From assembly GCF_010731575.1 (NCBI RefSeq), contig NZ_AP022617.1, positions 5,208,001 through 5,272,000 of the forward strand: DNA of 64,000 nucleotides. The letters are read 5' to 3'. The stretch is from Mycolicibacterium monacense (GTDB lineage: Bacteria > Actinomycetota > Actinomycetes > Mycobacteriales > Mycobacteriaceae). The notes under the pieces were generated by a model. It saw only the letters and a list, made by a program, of their open reading frames with translations. It did no database searches and had not been told where the DNA came from. The position numbers were made by a program, and so were the translations under genes. Shown one piece after another: positions 21,308 to 29,402 of this stretch; the stretch's first letter is position 1, and each line of letters opens with the position of its first letter.

Positions 21308-21596
21308 CCGCCTCGGCGATGCGGCGTTGCGCCTCGCCGGGGGAGATGCGCAGGCGCTGGGCCAGCACGTCGGCCCACGTCCGGGCGCCGAACTGCGACG
21401 GACTGCCCGAGGCGACGAGCCGTCCGGTCAGTCGACGCTCCACCTCCTGAAGCTGTTCGCGCAGCCGGCCCAGCCGCATCAGCGCCGCCTGTGCCTCGGC
21501 GCGGCTCATCCCGGTAACCGGCAGGGTGGCGAGCCGGGCGGACAGCGCCTCCACGGCGTCCATCGCATCCATGATCTGATCTCGTGTCGAACTCAT
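21282..21596 (-). CDS. Stand-alone N-terminal DUF222 (13E12-type) fragment
   Basis: The 104-residue product reads like the first part of mycobacterial 13E12-repeat proteins (DUF222 followed by an HNH nuclease domain). The diagnostic stretch is SQFGARTWADVLAQRLRISP followed by GEAQRRIAEA. The remaining DUF222 region and the HNH nuclease are absent, because the frame ends at 21282 inside a convergent gene. The ATG at 21596 sits within a perfect SOS box. TAGCGT ends 7 bp upstream of it, so the message is probably leaderless. It may be a remnant, or a small regulator that mimics the DUF222 N-terminus. Confidence 0.7.
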   Translation of the reverse strand: MSSTRDQIMDAMDAVEALSARLATLPVTGMSRAEAQAALMRLGRLREQLQEVERRLTGRLVASGSPSQFGARTWADVLAQRLRISPGEAQRRIAEAVSEGPSAA

Positions 21597-21602
21597 GTTC
21601 GA
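21587..21602 (-). promoter_or_regulatory. Perfect LexA (SOS) box over a start codon
   Basis: TCGAACTCATGTTCGA fits TCGAAC-N4-GTTCGA exactly and extends to GTGTCGAAC-N4-GTTCGACAC, 9-bp arms. The complement of its central CAT is the ATG of the DUF222 gene. A -10 box (TAGCGT on the minus strand) ends 7 bp from that ATG. Confidence 0.85.
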
Positions 21603-21639
21603 CACGCTAGCGCCGGTGTGTGACAACTACTGTGGCCCC

Positions 21640-22140
21640 ATGTCTCCGAGATACGCGACCGCGGACAGTGTCGGACGCGACGAGCTGCTCGAGTTCGTGC
21701 GGCCGCGGCACAAGATGGTGCTCATCACCCATCGCGCCGACGGATCGCTGCAGAGTTCGCCGGTGACCGGTGGGGTGGACGGCGAAGGCCGCATCGTGAT
21801 CGCCAGCTATCCGCAGCGCGCGAAGTCGGCGAACATCCGGCGGGCCGGCCGGGCCAGCGTGACCGTGCTCTCCGACGACTTCAACGGGCCGTACGTCCAG
21901 GTCGACGGGGACGCGGAGGTGGTCGACCTGCCCGAGGCCGTCAACGCGCTGGTCGAGTACTACCGGGCCATCGCCGGTGAGCACCCGGACTGGTCGGAGT
22001 ACCGGCAGGCGATGGTCGACCAGGGCAAGTGTCTGATCCGCCTGGTGCCGACGCGGTGGGGGCCGGTCGCGACCGGCGGTTTCCCGCCGCCCCGGGACGC
22101 GGGTGAGTCCGCCGGAGAAGACAGGACCGCCCCGCTGTGA
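21640..22140 (+). CDS. PPOX-class F420-dependent oxidoreductase-like protein
   Basis: The 166-residue split-barrel protein (LITHRADGSLQSSPVTGGVD and IVIASYPQRAKSANIRRAGR) belongs to the pyridoxamine-phosphate-oxidase-like group. In mycobacteria this group often uses F420 or FMN. The C-terminal KCLIRLVPTRWGPVATGGF motif is typical of the TIGR03618-like branch. TACTGT (21628-21633) lies 6 bp before the ATG, so the message is probably leaderless. Its start faces the SOS-boxed DUF222 gene across only 43 bp. The substrate is unknown. Confidence 0.82.
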   Translation: MSPRYATADSVGRDELLEFVRPRHKMVLITHRADGSLQSSPVTGGVDGEGRIVIASYPQRAKSANIRRAGRASVTVLSDDFNGPYVQVDGDAEVVDLPEAVNALVEYYRAIAGEHPDWSEYRQAMVDQGKCLIRLVPTRWGPVATGGFPPPRDAGESAGEDRTAPL

Positions 22141-22162
22141 TAGTCAGGCACATGCGGACGCG

Positions 22163-22207
22163 TTGCGTCCCCTAGCACGTCAAACTATAGTCTGGACACA
22201 TGTCCAG
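22163..22207 (+). promoter_or_regulatory. Promoter with palindromic operator for the 22-25 kb cluster
   Basis: TTGCGT (22163-22168), a 17-bp spacer and TATAGT (22186-22191) form a good housekeeping promoter. Directly after the -10 box, at the expected start site, is the perfect inverted repeat CTGGACA-CA-TGTCCAG (22192-22207), placed to block initiation when bound. Its core GGACA-N2-TGTCC recurs at 28152-28163 over a TetR gene start. Confidence 0.65.
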
Positions 22208-22282
22208 AAGGTTCGGAGTCTCTGCGTGACACGATTCGACCAGTTCAGCGCGGCCCGGCCCGTCGGTCTCGGATTCATCTGA
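22200..22282 (+). other. Two tiny overlapping leader reading frames
   Basis: From the predicted transcription start, ATG 22200 opens a 9-codon frame (MSRRFGVSA) whose TGA overlaps a GTG at 22226. That GTG opens an 18-codon frame (MTRFDQFSAARPVGLGFI) ending at 22282. The glycosyltransferase ATG is 3 bp further on, at 22285. The chain could couple translation or sense amino-acid supply, or it could be chance. There is no evidence that either peptide is made. Confidence 0.3.
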
Positions 22283-22284
22283 GT

Positions 22285-23511
22285 ATGCGTATCGCGTTAC
22301 TGTCGTACCGCAGCAAGACGCACTGCGGCGGCCAGGGTGTGTACGTCCGTCATCTCAGCCGGGGGCTCGTCGAACTCGGTCACGACGTCGAGGTGTTCTC
22401 CGGTCAGCCGTACCCCGAGGGACTCGATCCGCGGGTGCGCCTGACCAAGGTGCCCAGCCTCGACCTCTACCGCGAGCCCGATCCGTTCCGGGTGCCGCGG
22501 CCCAGCGAGATCCGCGACCGGATCGACCTGCAGGAGCTGCTGACCACGTGGACCGCCGGGTTCCCCGAACCCAAGACCTTCACCATGCGGGTGGCGCGGA
22601 TCCTGGCCGGACGGCGGGGTGACTTCGACGTCGTCCACGACAACCAGAGCCTCGGCACCGGTCTGCTGAAGATCGCCGCGACCGGGCTGCCCGTGGTGGC
22701 CACCGTCCACCACCCGATCACCCGCGACAAGGTGCTCGACGTGGCGGCCGCCCGCTGGTGGCGTAAGCCGCTGGTGCGCCGCTGGTACGGCTTCGCCGAG
22801 ATGCAGAAGCAGGTCGCCCGCCAGATCCCGGAACTGCTCACCGTCTCGTCGTCGTCGGCCACCGACATCGCCGATGACTTCGGCGTCTCTCCCGAACAGT
22901 TGCACGTCGTACCGCTCGGGGTGGACACCGCGTTGTTCCGGCCCGTCGAGAACCGGGTGAGCGGCCGCATCATCGCGATCGCCAGCGCGGACGTGCCGCT
23001 CAAGGGCATAAGCCACCTGTTGCACGCCGTCGCCCGGCTGCGGGTCGAACGCAACCTCGACGTCCAGTTGGTCTCCAAGCTCGAACCCAACGGGCCGACC
23101 GAGAAGCTGATCGCCGAGCTCGGCATCTCCGACATCGTGCACAGCTCCAGCGGGCTGTCCGACGAGGAGCTCGCCGCGTTGCTGGCATCCGCCGAGGTCG
23201 CCTGCATCCCGTCGCTCTACGAAGGGTTCTCGCTGCCCGCGGTGGAGGCGATGGCCAGCGGTACGCCCATCGTGGCCAGCCGGGCCGGCGCGCTGCCGGA
23301 GGTGGTGGGCGCCGACGGCGAGTGTGCCCGCCTGGTGCGGCCCGGTGACGTCGACGAGCTCACCCGGGCGCTCGGCGAACTGCTCGACTCGCCGGCGCAG
23401 CGGCAGCGGCTCGGGGCCGCGGGCCGACGCCGTGCGCTCGAGGTGTTCAGCTGGGAATCGGTTGCCGCGCAGACCGTCTCGGTCTACGAGCGGGCGATGG
23501 CGACATGCTGA
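22285..23511 (+). CDS. Family 4 glycosyltransferase
   Basis: The 408-residue enzyme has the two-domain GT-B layout. The N-terminal acceptor domain contains a glycine-rich loop (KTHCGGQGVYVRHLSRGL). The C-terminal nucleotide-sugar domain carries the retaining GT4 signature IPSLYEGFSLPAVEAMASGTP, with the EGFSLPxxE motif near residue 314. It would transfer a sugar from a nucleotide donor to an unknown acceptor. It is the first gene of a cluster with a methyltransferase (7-bp overlap) and an alpha-barrel protein, behind a palindromic promoter. There is no membrane segment. Confidence 0.9.
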   Translation: MRIALLSYRSKTHCGGQGVYVRHLSRGLVELGHDVEVFSGQPYPEGLDPRVRLTKVPSLDLYREPDPFRVPRPSEIRDRIDLQELLTTWTAGFPEPKTFTMRVARILAGRRGDFDVVHDNQSLGTGLLKIAATGLPVVATVHHPITRDKVLDVAAARWWRKPLVRRWYGFAEMQKQVARQIPELLTVSSSSATDIADDFGVSPEQLHVVPLGVDTALFRPVENRVSGRIIAIASADVPLKGISHLLHAVARLRVERNLDVQLVSKLEPNGPTEKLIAELGISDIVHSSSGLSDEELAALLASAEVACIPSLYEGFSLPAVEAMASGTPIVASRAGALPEVVGADGECARLVRPGDVDELTRALGELLDSPAQRQRLGAAGRRRALEVFSWESVAAQTVSVYERAMATC

Positions 23512-24236
23512 CCGTCGACTTCGACCGGCTGGGAATCGGGCCGGGCTCCAAGGTGATCGACGTCGGCTGCGGCGCGGGCCGGCACACCTTCGAGGCGTAC
23601 CGGCGTGGTGCCGACGTCGTCGGCTTCGACCAGAACGCGCAGGACCTCAACGACGTCGACGAGATCCTGCAGGCGATGAAGGCCCAGGGTGAGGTGCCGC
23701 CGTCGGCGAAAGCCGAAGTGGTCAAGGGTGATGCGCTCGACCTGCCCTACGCCGACGGCACCTTCGACTGCGTGATCGCCTCGGAGATCCTCGAACACGT
23801 ACCGCAGGACACGGAGGCCATCGCGGAGCTGGTGCGGGTGCTCAAACCCGGCGGCAAGCTCGCGATCACCGTGCCCCGTTGGCTGCCGGAACGGATCTGC
23901 TGGCTGCTGTCCGACGAGTACCACGCCAACGAGGGCGGCCACGTCCGCATCTACAAGGCCGACGAACTGCGTGACAAGGTGCTCGCGCACGGGTTGAGGT
24001 TCAGCCACAGCCACCACGCCCACGCCCTGCACTCACCGTTCTGGTGGCTCAAATGCGCTGTGGGAACGTCGAGCAACGATCACCCCGCCGTCGCGGCGTA
24101 CCACAAGCTGCTGGTGTGGGACATGATCTCGGCGCCCTGGCTGACCCGTCGTGGTGAGAAGCTGCTCGACCCGTTGATCGGCAAGAGCGTCGCGCTCTAT
24201 TTCGAGAAAGCCGCGGTTGCCGATGCCGGCCGCTGA
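23505..24236 (+). CDS. Class I SAM-dependent methyltransferase of the GT4 cluster
   Basis: The 243-residue enzyme shows motif I as VIDVGCGAGRHTFEAYRRG (residues about 17-35), an acidic residue after strand 2 (VVGFDQN), and CVIASEILEHVPQ as motif IV. It is UbiE/type-11-like. ATG 23505 overlaps the glycosyltransferase stop by 7 bp, and its end overlaps the next gene. The acceptor is unknown; it presumably methylates the product or precursor handled by its two neighbours. The C-terminal region (SHHAHALHSPFWWLKCAVG) is His- and Trp-rich. Confidence 0.88.
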   Translation: MLTVDFDRLGIGPGSKVIDVGCGAGRHTFEAYRRGADVVGFDQNAQDLNDVDEILQAMKAQGEVPPSAKAEVVKGDALDLPYADGTFDCVIASEILEHVPQDTEAIAELVRVLKPGGKLAITVPRWLPERICWLLSDEYHANEGGHVRIYKADELRDKVLAHGLRFSHSHHAHALHSPFWWLKCAVGTSSNDHPAVAAYHKLLVWDMISAPWLTRRGEKLLDPLIGKSVALYFEKAAVADAGR

Positions 24237-25293
24237 CCTGCCCGGGATACCCGGCGTCTTCACGCCGGACCAGTGCCGGCAGACGGCTGAATCGATTGCC
24301 GCCGAACAGGAGTCCTCGGGCGCGATTCCGTGGTTCACCGGTGGGCACACCGACCCGTGGGACCACGTCGAGTCGGCGATGGCGCTGACCGTCGCCGGTC
24401 TGCTCGAACCGGCGCGGGCGGCCTACGAGTGGTGCCGGATCACCCAGCGTCCCGACGGGTCCTGGCCGATCCAGTTCCGCAACGGCGTGATCGAGGACGC
24501 CAACAGCGACAGCAACTTCTGCGCCTACATCGCCGCCGGTGTCTGGCACCACCTCCTGATCACCCGGGACCGCTCCTTCGCGGAGACGATGTGGCCGGTG
24601 GTCGCCAAGGCGATCGACTTCGTGCTGGGCCTGCAACGGCCCAACGGCGAGATCTCTTGGGCGCAAAGCGAAGACGGTCCGATTCCGGAGGCGCTGCTGA
24701 CCGGGTGTGCCAGCATCCACCACAGCATCCGGTGCGCGCTCGCGCTCGCGGACTACATCGGTGAGCCGCAGCCCGAGTGGGAGGTGGCCGTCGGGCGGCT
24801 GGGGCACGCGATCGTCGCGCATCCCGGATCGTTCGTGCCGAAGGACCGGCACGCGATGGAGTGGTACTACCCGGTGCTGTGCGGTGCGCTGCGGGGTGCG
24901 GCCGCCCACGACCGCATCCACGAACGCTGGGACGACTTCGTGGTCCCGGGTCTGGGCATCCGTTGCGTGGACGACCGCCCCTGGGTCACCGGCGCGGAGA
25001 CCTGCGAGTTGGTGATGGCGCTCGACGCGATCGGCGATTCGGCGCGTGCACACCAGCAGTTCGCCGCCATGCACCATCTGCGTGAGGGTGACGGATCCTA
25101 TTGGACCGGACTGGTTTTCGCCGATGGGAAGCGTTGGCCCGAGGAGCGCACCACGTGGACCGGTGCCGCGGTCATCCTGGCCGCGGACGCCCTGACGGGC
25201 ACCACGCCGGGCAGCGGGATCTTCCGCGGCGCGGATCTGCCGCGCGGCCTCGAGGACGAATTCGACTGCGCCTGCGCAGTCAGCGACCGCTAG
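24223..25293 (+). CDS. Alpha-barrel (prenyltransferase/squalene-cyclase-like) protein
   Basis: The 356-residue protein shows repeated helix pairs with aromatic and glycine turns (AYEWCRITQRPDGSWPIQFR, LQRPNGEISW, REGDGSYWTGLV). This is the QW-like pattern of alpha/alpha toroids seen in terpene cyclases, protein prenyltransferases and six-hairpin glycosidases. The DxDD motif of class II cyclases is not evident, so a glycosidase or sugar-modifying role fits the glycosyltransferase neighbour at least as well. ATG 24223 is preferred over the TTG 6 bp upstream. It overlaps the methyltransferase end by 14 bp and closes the cluster. Confidence 0.7.
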   Translation: MPAADLPGIPGVFTPDQCRQTAESIAAEQESSGAIPWFTGGHTDPWDHVESAMALTVAGLLEPARAAYEWCRITQRPDGSWPIQFRNGVIEDANSDSNFCAYIAAGVWHHLLITRDRSFAETMWPVVAKAIDFVLGLQRPNGEISWAQSEDGPIPEALLTGCASIHHSIRCALALADYIGEPQPEWEVAVGRLGHAIVAHPGSFVPKDRHAMEWYYPVLCGALRGAAAHDRIHERWDDFVVPGLGIRCVDDRPWVTGAETCELVMALDAIGDSARAHQQFAAMHHLREGDGSYWTGLVFADGKRWPEERTTWTGAAVILAADALTGTTPGSGIFRGADLPRGLEDEFDCACAVSDR

Positions 25294-25307
25294 CCGGGCG
25301 TTCGGCG

Positions 25308-25667
25308 TCAGGACAGTGCGGCGATCAATTCGCCCACGGTGTGCGCGGATTCCAGGGGATGGCGAAGGCGCCCCTTCGGATTGATGGTGTAGCTGTTACG
25401 CCGCCCGACCTTCGATTTGGTGAGGTAGCCGTCTGCCACCAGGTCGGCCAGGATGGCTTGCACCGAACGTTCCGTGATGCCGATCCGCAAGCTCAACTCG
25501 CGGGCGGTCAGTGATCCGCTCTGCGCCAGGCACAGCAGAACATGGGTGTGGTTGGTCAGGAACGTCCACCCACGGGGCTGGCCGTCGCCGCCACTTTCCG
25601 CCGGAGCGGACCGGGTCCTCGCCCGCGGTCGTTCCGTCGGCTTCGAGATCTTCTTGGTGGCAACCAT
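25308..25667 (-). CDS. Winged-helix transcriptional regulator (MarR-like)
   Basis: The 119-residue protein has a basic N-terminal tail. A winged helix follows, from about residue 38 to 105: LLCLAQSGSLTARELSLRIG, recognition helix TERSVQAILADLVADGYL, and wing KSKVGRRNSYTINPKG. Such small MarR/ArsR-like regulators are common in mycobacteria. It is convergent with the 22-25 kb cluster (15 bp apart) and 26 bp downstream of terC on the same strand. A role controlling either is possible, but no operator was tied to it. No effector-binding residues can be read. Confidence 0.8.
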   Translation of the reverse strand: MVATKKISKPTERPRARTRSAPAESGGDGQPRGWTFLTNHTHVLLCLAQSGSLTARELSLRIGITERSVQAILADLVADGYLTKSKVGRRNSYTINPKGRLRHPLESAHTVGELIAALS

Positions 25668-25692
25668 TGCGGGGCCATCCTAGCTGTCCGAT

Positions 25693-26661
25693 TCACGTAT
25701 TGGGCTTCGGTGACGGGGACTGCCGTGGCGCGTCACTCGCGCGGGTGGCGACCAGGCTCCACACGACGGAGGCGGTCAAGGTCACGACGATGACCGACAG
25801 CGTCAACGGGATGGGCAGCTTGCCGACGGGTGTCTCCGAGAGGATGAGTTTCACGCCGGCGAACGCCAGCAGGATCGCCAATCCGTAATGCAGGTGGGTG
25901 AAGCGTCGCAGCAGGCCGGACAGGCAGAAGTACAGGCTGCGCAACCCCAACACGGCGAACGCATTGGCCGTCCACACGATGAAGGTGCTGGTCGTGATCG
26001 CCAGGACCGCGGCGACCGAGTCGATCGCGAAGATGAGGTCGGTCGCCTCCACCGCGATGAGCACGACGAACAGCAGGGTCGCGACGCGTTTGCCGTCGAC
26101 GCGGGTGAACAGCCGGTCCCCGTGGTATCGAGTGTCGATCGGGACCAGGCGGCGGACCAGACGCACCATCAGGTTCTTGTCGGGCTCCAGGTCCTTGTCG
26201 TGTTGGAAGGCCATCTTGTAGGCGGTGTAGATGAGGAAGGCGCCGAACAGGTAGGCCGTCCAGAAGAACGCCGCCAGCAATTCGGCGCCGACGAAGATGA
26301 ACACCAGACGGAAGAGCAGAGCACCGATGACGCCGTAGAACAGGACTTTGTGCTGGTACTCGTCCGGAACGGCGAAGTAGGTGAAGATCAGGGCGAACAC
26401 GAAGACGTTGTCGACCGACAGCGCCTTCTCGATGAGGTAGCCGGCATAGTAGGTGCCTGCGACGTCACCGCCGTATGCCCACCAGACGATCGCCCCGAAG
26501 CCGAGGCCGGCCGCGATCCAGATGGCGGACCAGACGGCGGCTTCCCGGAACCCGATCACGTGGTTGTCGCGGTGCAGGAACAGATCCACTGCCAACATGA
26601 CGGCAATGGCTGCTGTCAACGCGACCCAGCCCCACAGTGGAACGATCACCGGATCCGTCAT
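25693..26661 (-). CDS. TerC-family integral membrane protein
   Basis: The 322-residue protein has about nine membrane helices and the acidic intramembrane motifs of the TerC/Alx family: AVDLFLHRDN, IEKALSVDNVFVFALIF and VEATDLIFAIDSVAA. Family members export manganese or help load metalloproteins during secretion. Start 26661 is chosen because GGGAG lies 8 bases upstream; an ATG at 26679 lacks a ribosome site. The gene follows a CBS-domain gene on the same strand with a 72-bp gap. No manganese riboswitch could be recognised in that gap, which is too short for one. Confidence 0.9.
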   Translation of the reverse strand: MTDPVIVPLWGWVALTAAIAVMLAVDLFLHRDNHVIGFREAAVWSAIWIAAGLGFGAIVWWAYGGDVAGTYYAGYLIEKALSVDNVFVFALIFTYFAVPDEYQHKVLFYGVIGALLFRLVFIFVGAELLAAFFWTAYLFGAFLIYTAYKMAFQHDKDLEPDKNLMVRLVRRLVPIDTRYHGDRLFTRVDGKRVATLLFVVLIAVEATDLIFAIDSVAAVLAITTSTFIVWTANAFAVLGLRSLYFCLSGLLRRFTHLHYGLAILLAFAGVKLILSETPVGKLPIPLTLSVIVVTLTASVVWSLVATRASDAPRQSPSPKPNT

Positions 26662-26733
26662 CGATACTGCTCCCGTCATCTGATCACGTTCACTGCCAAT
26701 GGATTCCGTGCGGCGCGAGGACGCTGGATGTCG

Positions 26734-27333
26734 TCAGTGGGCTGACGGCGGCGCGCCGATGCGCACCTCGCGCGCGCCCGGAACCATGCGGGCCAGTGCG
26801 AGAGCGATCCGGCGTTCCGAGTCGTCGTCGAACGGGCCGGCGACGGTGACGTCGCCTTCGCGCACCTGGGCGATCCACCGCCGCTTTCCGGTGTAGTCGT
26901 CGAGCAGTTTCTGCACTCCCACGGCGATGGCGTCGTCGCTGGTCGCGCTGAGCCGCAACAGGTCACCCCGGCTCACGACACCGAGAACCCGACACTCGTC
27001 GTCCACCACCGGGACACTGCGAATACCGCGTTGCAGGAGCAGCCGTCCGACCTCGTCGAGATCGGCGGAGGCGTCGACAGCCACGGCCGGCGTTGTCATC
27101 ACCGCGCCCGCGGTGTGATGCCGAGCAGGATCTGCACGCAGCGCGTCTCCGGAGGTGACCATGCCCAGCAGGACGCCATCCTCATCGACCACGGGTATGC
27201 CGGCGTAGCCGTAATCGGCGAGAAGTGAACCGGTTTCCCGCAGTGGAGTCGAGGATTGCACCGACACCACCGGGCGGCTCATGACATCCACCGCACACAC
27301 CATGCTGCCGTTTCCCAGTACCGGTTGTGACAT
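26734..27333 (-). CDS. Tandem CBS-domain protein with C-terminal BON-like domain
   Basis: The 199-residue protein has two CBS motifs (residues about 15-65, VMSRPVVSVQSSTPLRETGS; and about 78-130, VMTTPAVAVDASADLDEVGR). A small BON-like domain follows near 140-190. CBS pairs bind adenosyl nucleotides and act as energy or stress sensors; similar mycobacterial proteins belong to the hypoxia-type response. TACTAT on the minus strand ends 6 bp before ATG 27333, so the mRNA is probably leaderless from that start. It lies upstream of terC and may be co-transcribed with it. Confidence 0.85.
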   Translation of the reverse strand: MSQPVLGNGSMVCAVDVMSRPVVSVQSSTPLRETGSLLADYGYAGIPVVDEDGVLLGMVTSGDALRADPARHHTAGAVMTTPAVAVDASADLDEVGRLLLQRGIRSVPVVDDECRVLGVVSRGDLLRLSATSDDAIAVGVQKLLDDYTGKRRWIAQVREGDVTVAGPFDDDSERRIALALARMVPGAREVRIGAPPSAH

Positions 27334-27430
27334 ACGTGAATAGTAACACACGAAATAAACTTCGCAATAAATCGTGCGGCGGCAGGGGCGGTTGCCGAGT
27401 CGGCGGACAGCCTGGGTGAGTGTGTGTGAG

Positions 27431-28723
<1,293 letters not shown>

Positions 28724-28727
<4 letters not shown>

Positions 28728-29305
28728 CCGCCGAGCAGCGCGGTCGACGCCGTCACCGCCGGCTCGAGGATCCCCCGCACGTCGCGGCCGTCCTCGAAGA
28801 ACAGCGCGGTCAGTTCCCGCAGACCACCGAGGAGCACCACGGCCACCGGACGGCTCAACGGCGCCTTGCCGGCGCGGCGGAATCCGGCACTGCCGGTGAG
28901 GCCGATCAGCATGTCGGTGAGCCGGTCGATCGCCCACCGATGCATCGGCGTCGCCCGGGCGCCGAGTGCGGGCAGTTCCCGGATCCAGCTCAGCGTGATC
29001 GCGGGCCGCGCAGCGATGTGATCGACGTACGCGCCGACCGCCTGACGGATCTGCTCGTCCCAGTCGGCGTCCGGATCCACGGCCGCGTTGACGCGCGCGA
29101 TCAGCGCATCGTTGTTGGCGCGCAGCAGTTCGATGAAGCACTCTTCCTTCGTCTCGAACCGGCCGTAGAAGGTGCGCTTGGACGTGTGTGCGTGCCGGAC
29201 GATGTCGGCGACGGTGGTGTCGCGGTACCCGCGTTCGGCGATCGACGCCGCCAGGCCGTCGAGCAGCCTGCCGCGGTAGACGTCGTCCTGCACGACGACA
29301 CTCAT
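28724..29305 (-). CDS. TetR-family regulator of the CYP138 locus
   Basis: The 193-residue repressor has a helix-turn-helix near residues 30-50 (TVADIVRHAHTSKRTFYGRF). Start 29305 follows GGGAGG by about 4 bases. It is divergent from the CYP138 gene with a 97-bp gap holding two identical-type operators, GGTAC-N6-GTACC. The arrangement corresponds to Rv0135c/Rv0136 in M. tuberculosis as I recall it. It probably represses both itself and the P450. The inducing ligand is unknown; a P450 substrate or lipid is likely. Confidence 0.9.
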
Positions 29306-29334
29306 GTCACCTCCCGAACACCCTTGCATCGGGT

Positions 29335-29383
29335 GGTACCAACCGGTACCGTACCTCACAAGATTCCGGTACATCGCAGTACC
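29335..29383. promoter_or_regulatory. Tandem TetR operators, GGTAC-N6-GTACC
   Basis: Two copies of GGTAC-N6-GTACC lie at 29335-29350 and 29368-29383, 33 bp apart start to start, about three helical turns and so on the same DNA face. Extra half-sites lie between them (GTACC at 29351-29355). A minus-strand TACGGT lies between the operators as a likely -10 for the TetR gene. Bound protein would block both divergent promoters. Confidence 0.8.
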
Positions 29384-29402
29384 ACGAACCGGCTGGAGTG
29401 CC

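Noticed and set aside
24217..24222. TTG start for the alpha-barrel protein
   Set aside because: An ATG lies 6 bp further in the same frame and is the more likely start.
26662..26733. Manganese (yybP-ykoY) riboswitch before terC
   Set aside because: The gap after the CBS-domain gene is only 72 bp and lacks the conserved riboswitch core.
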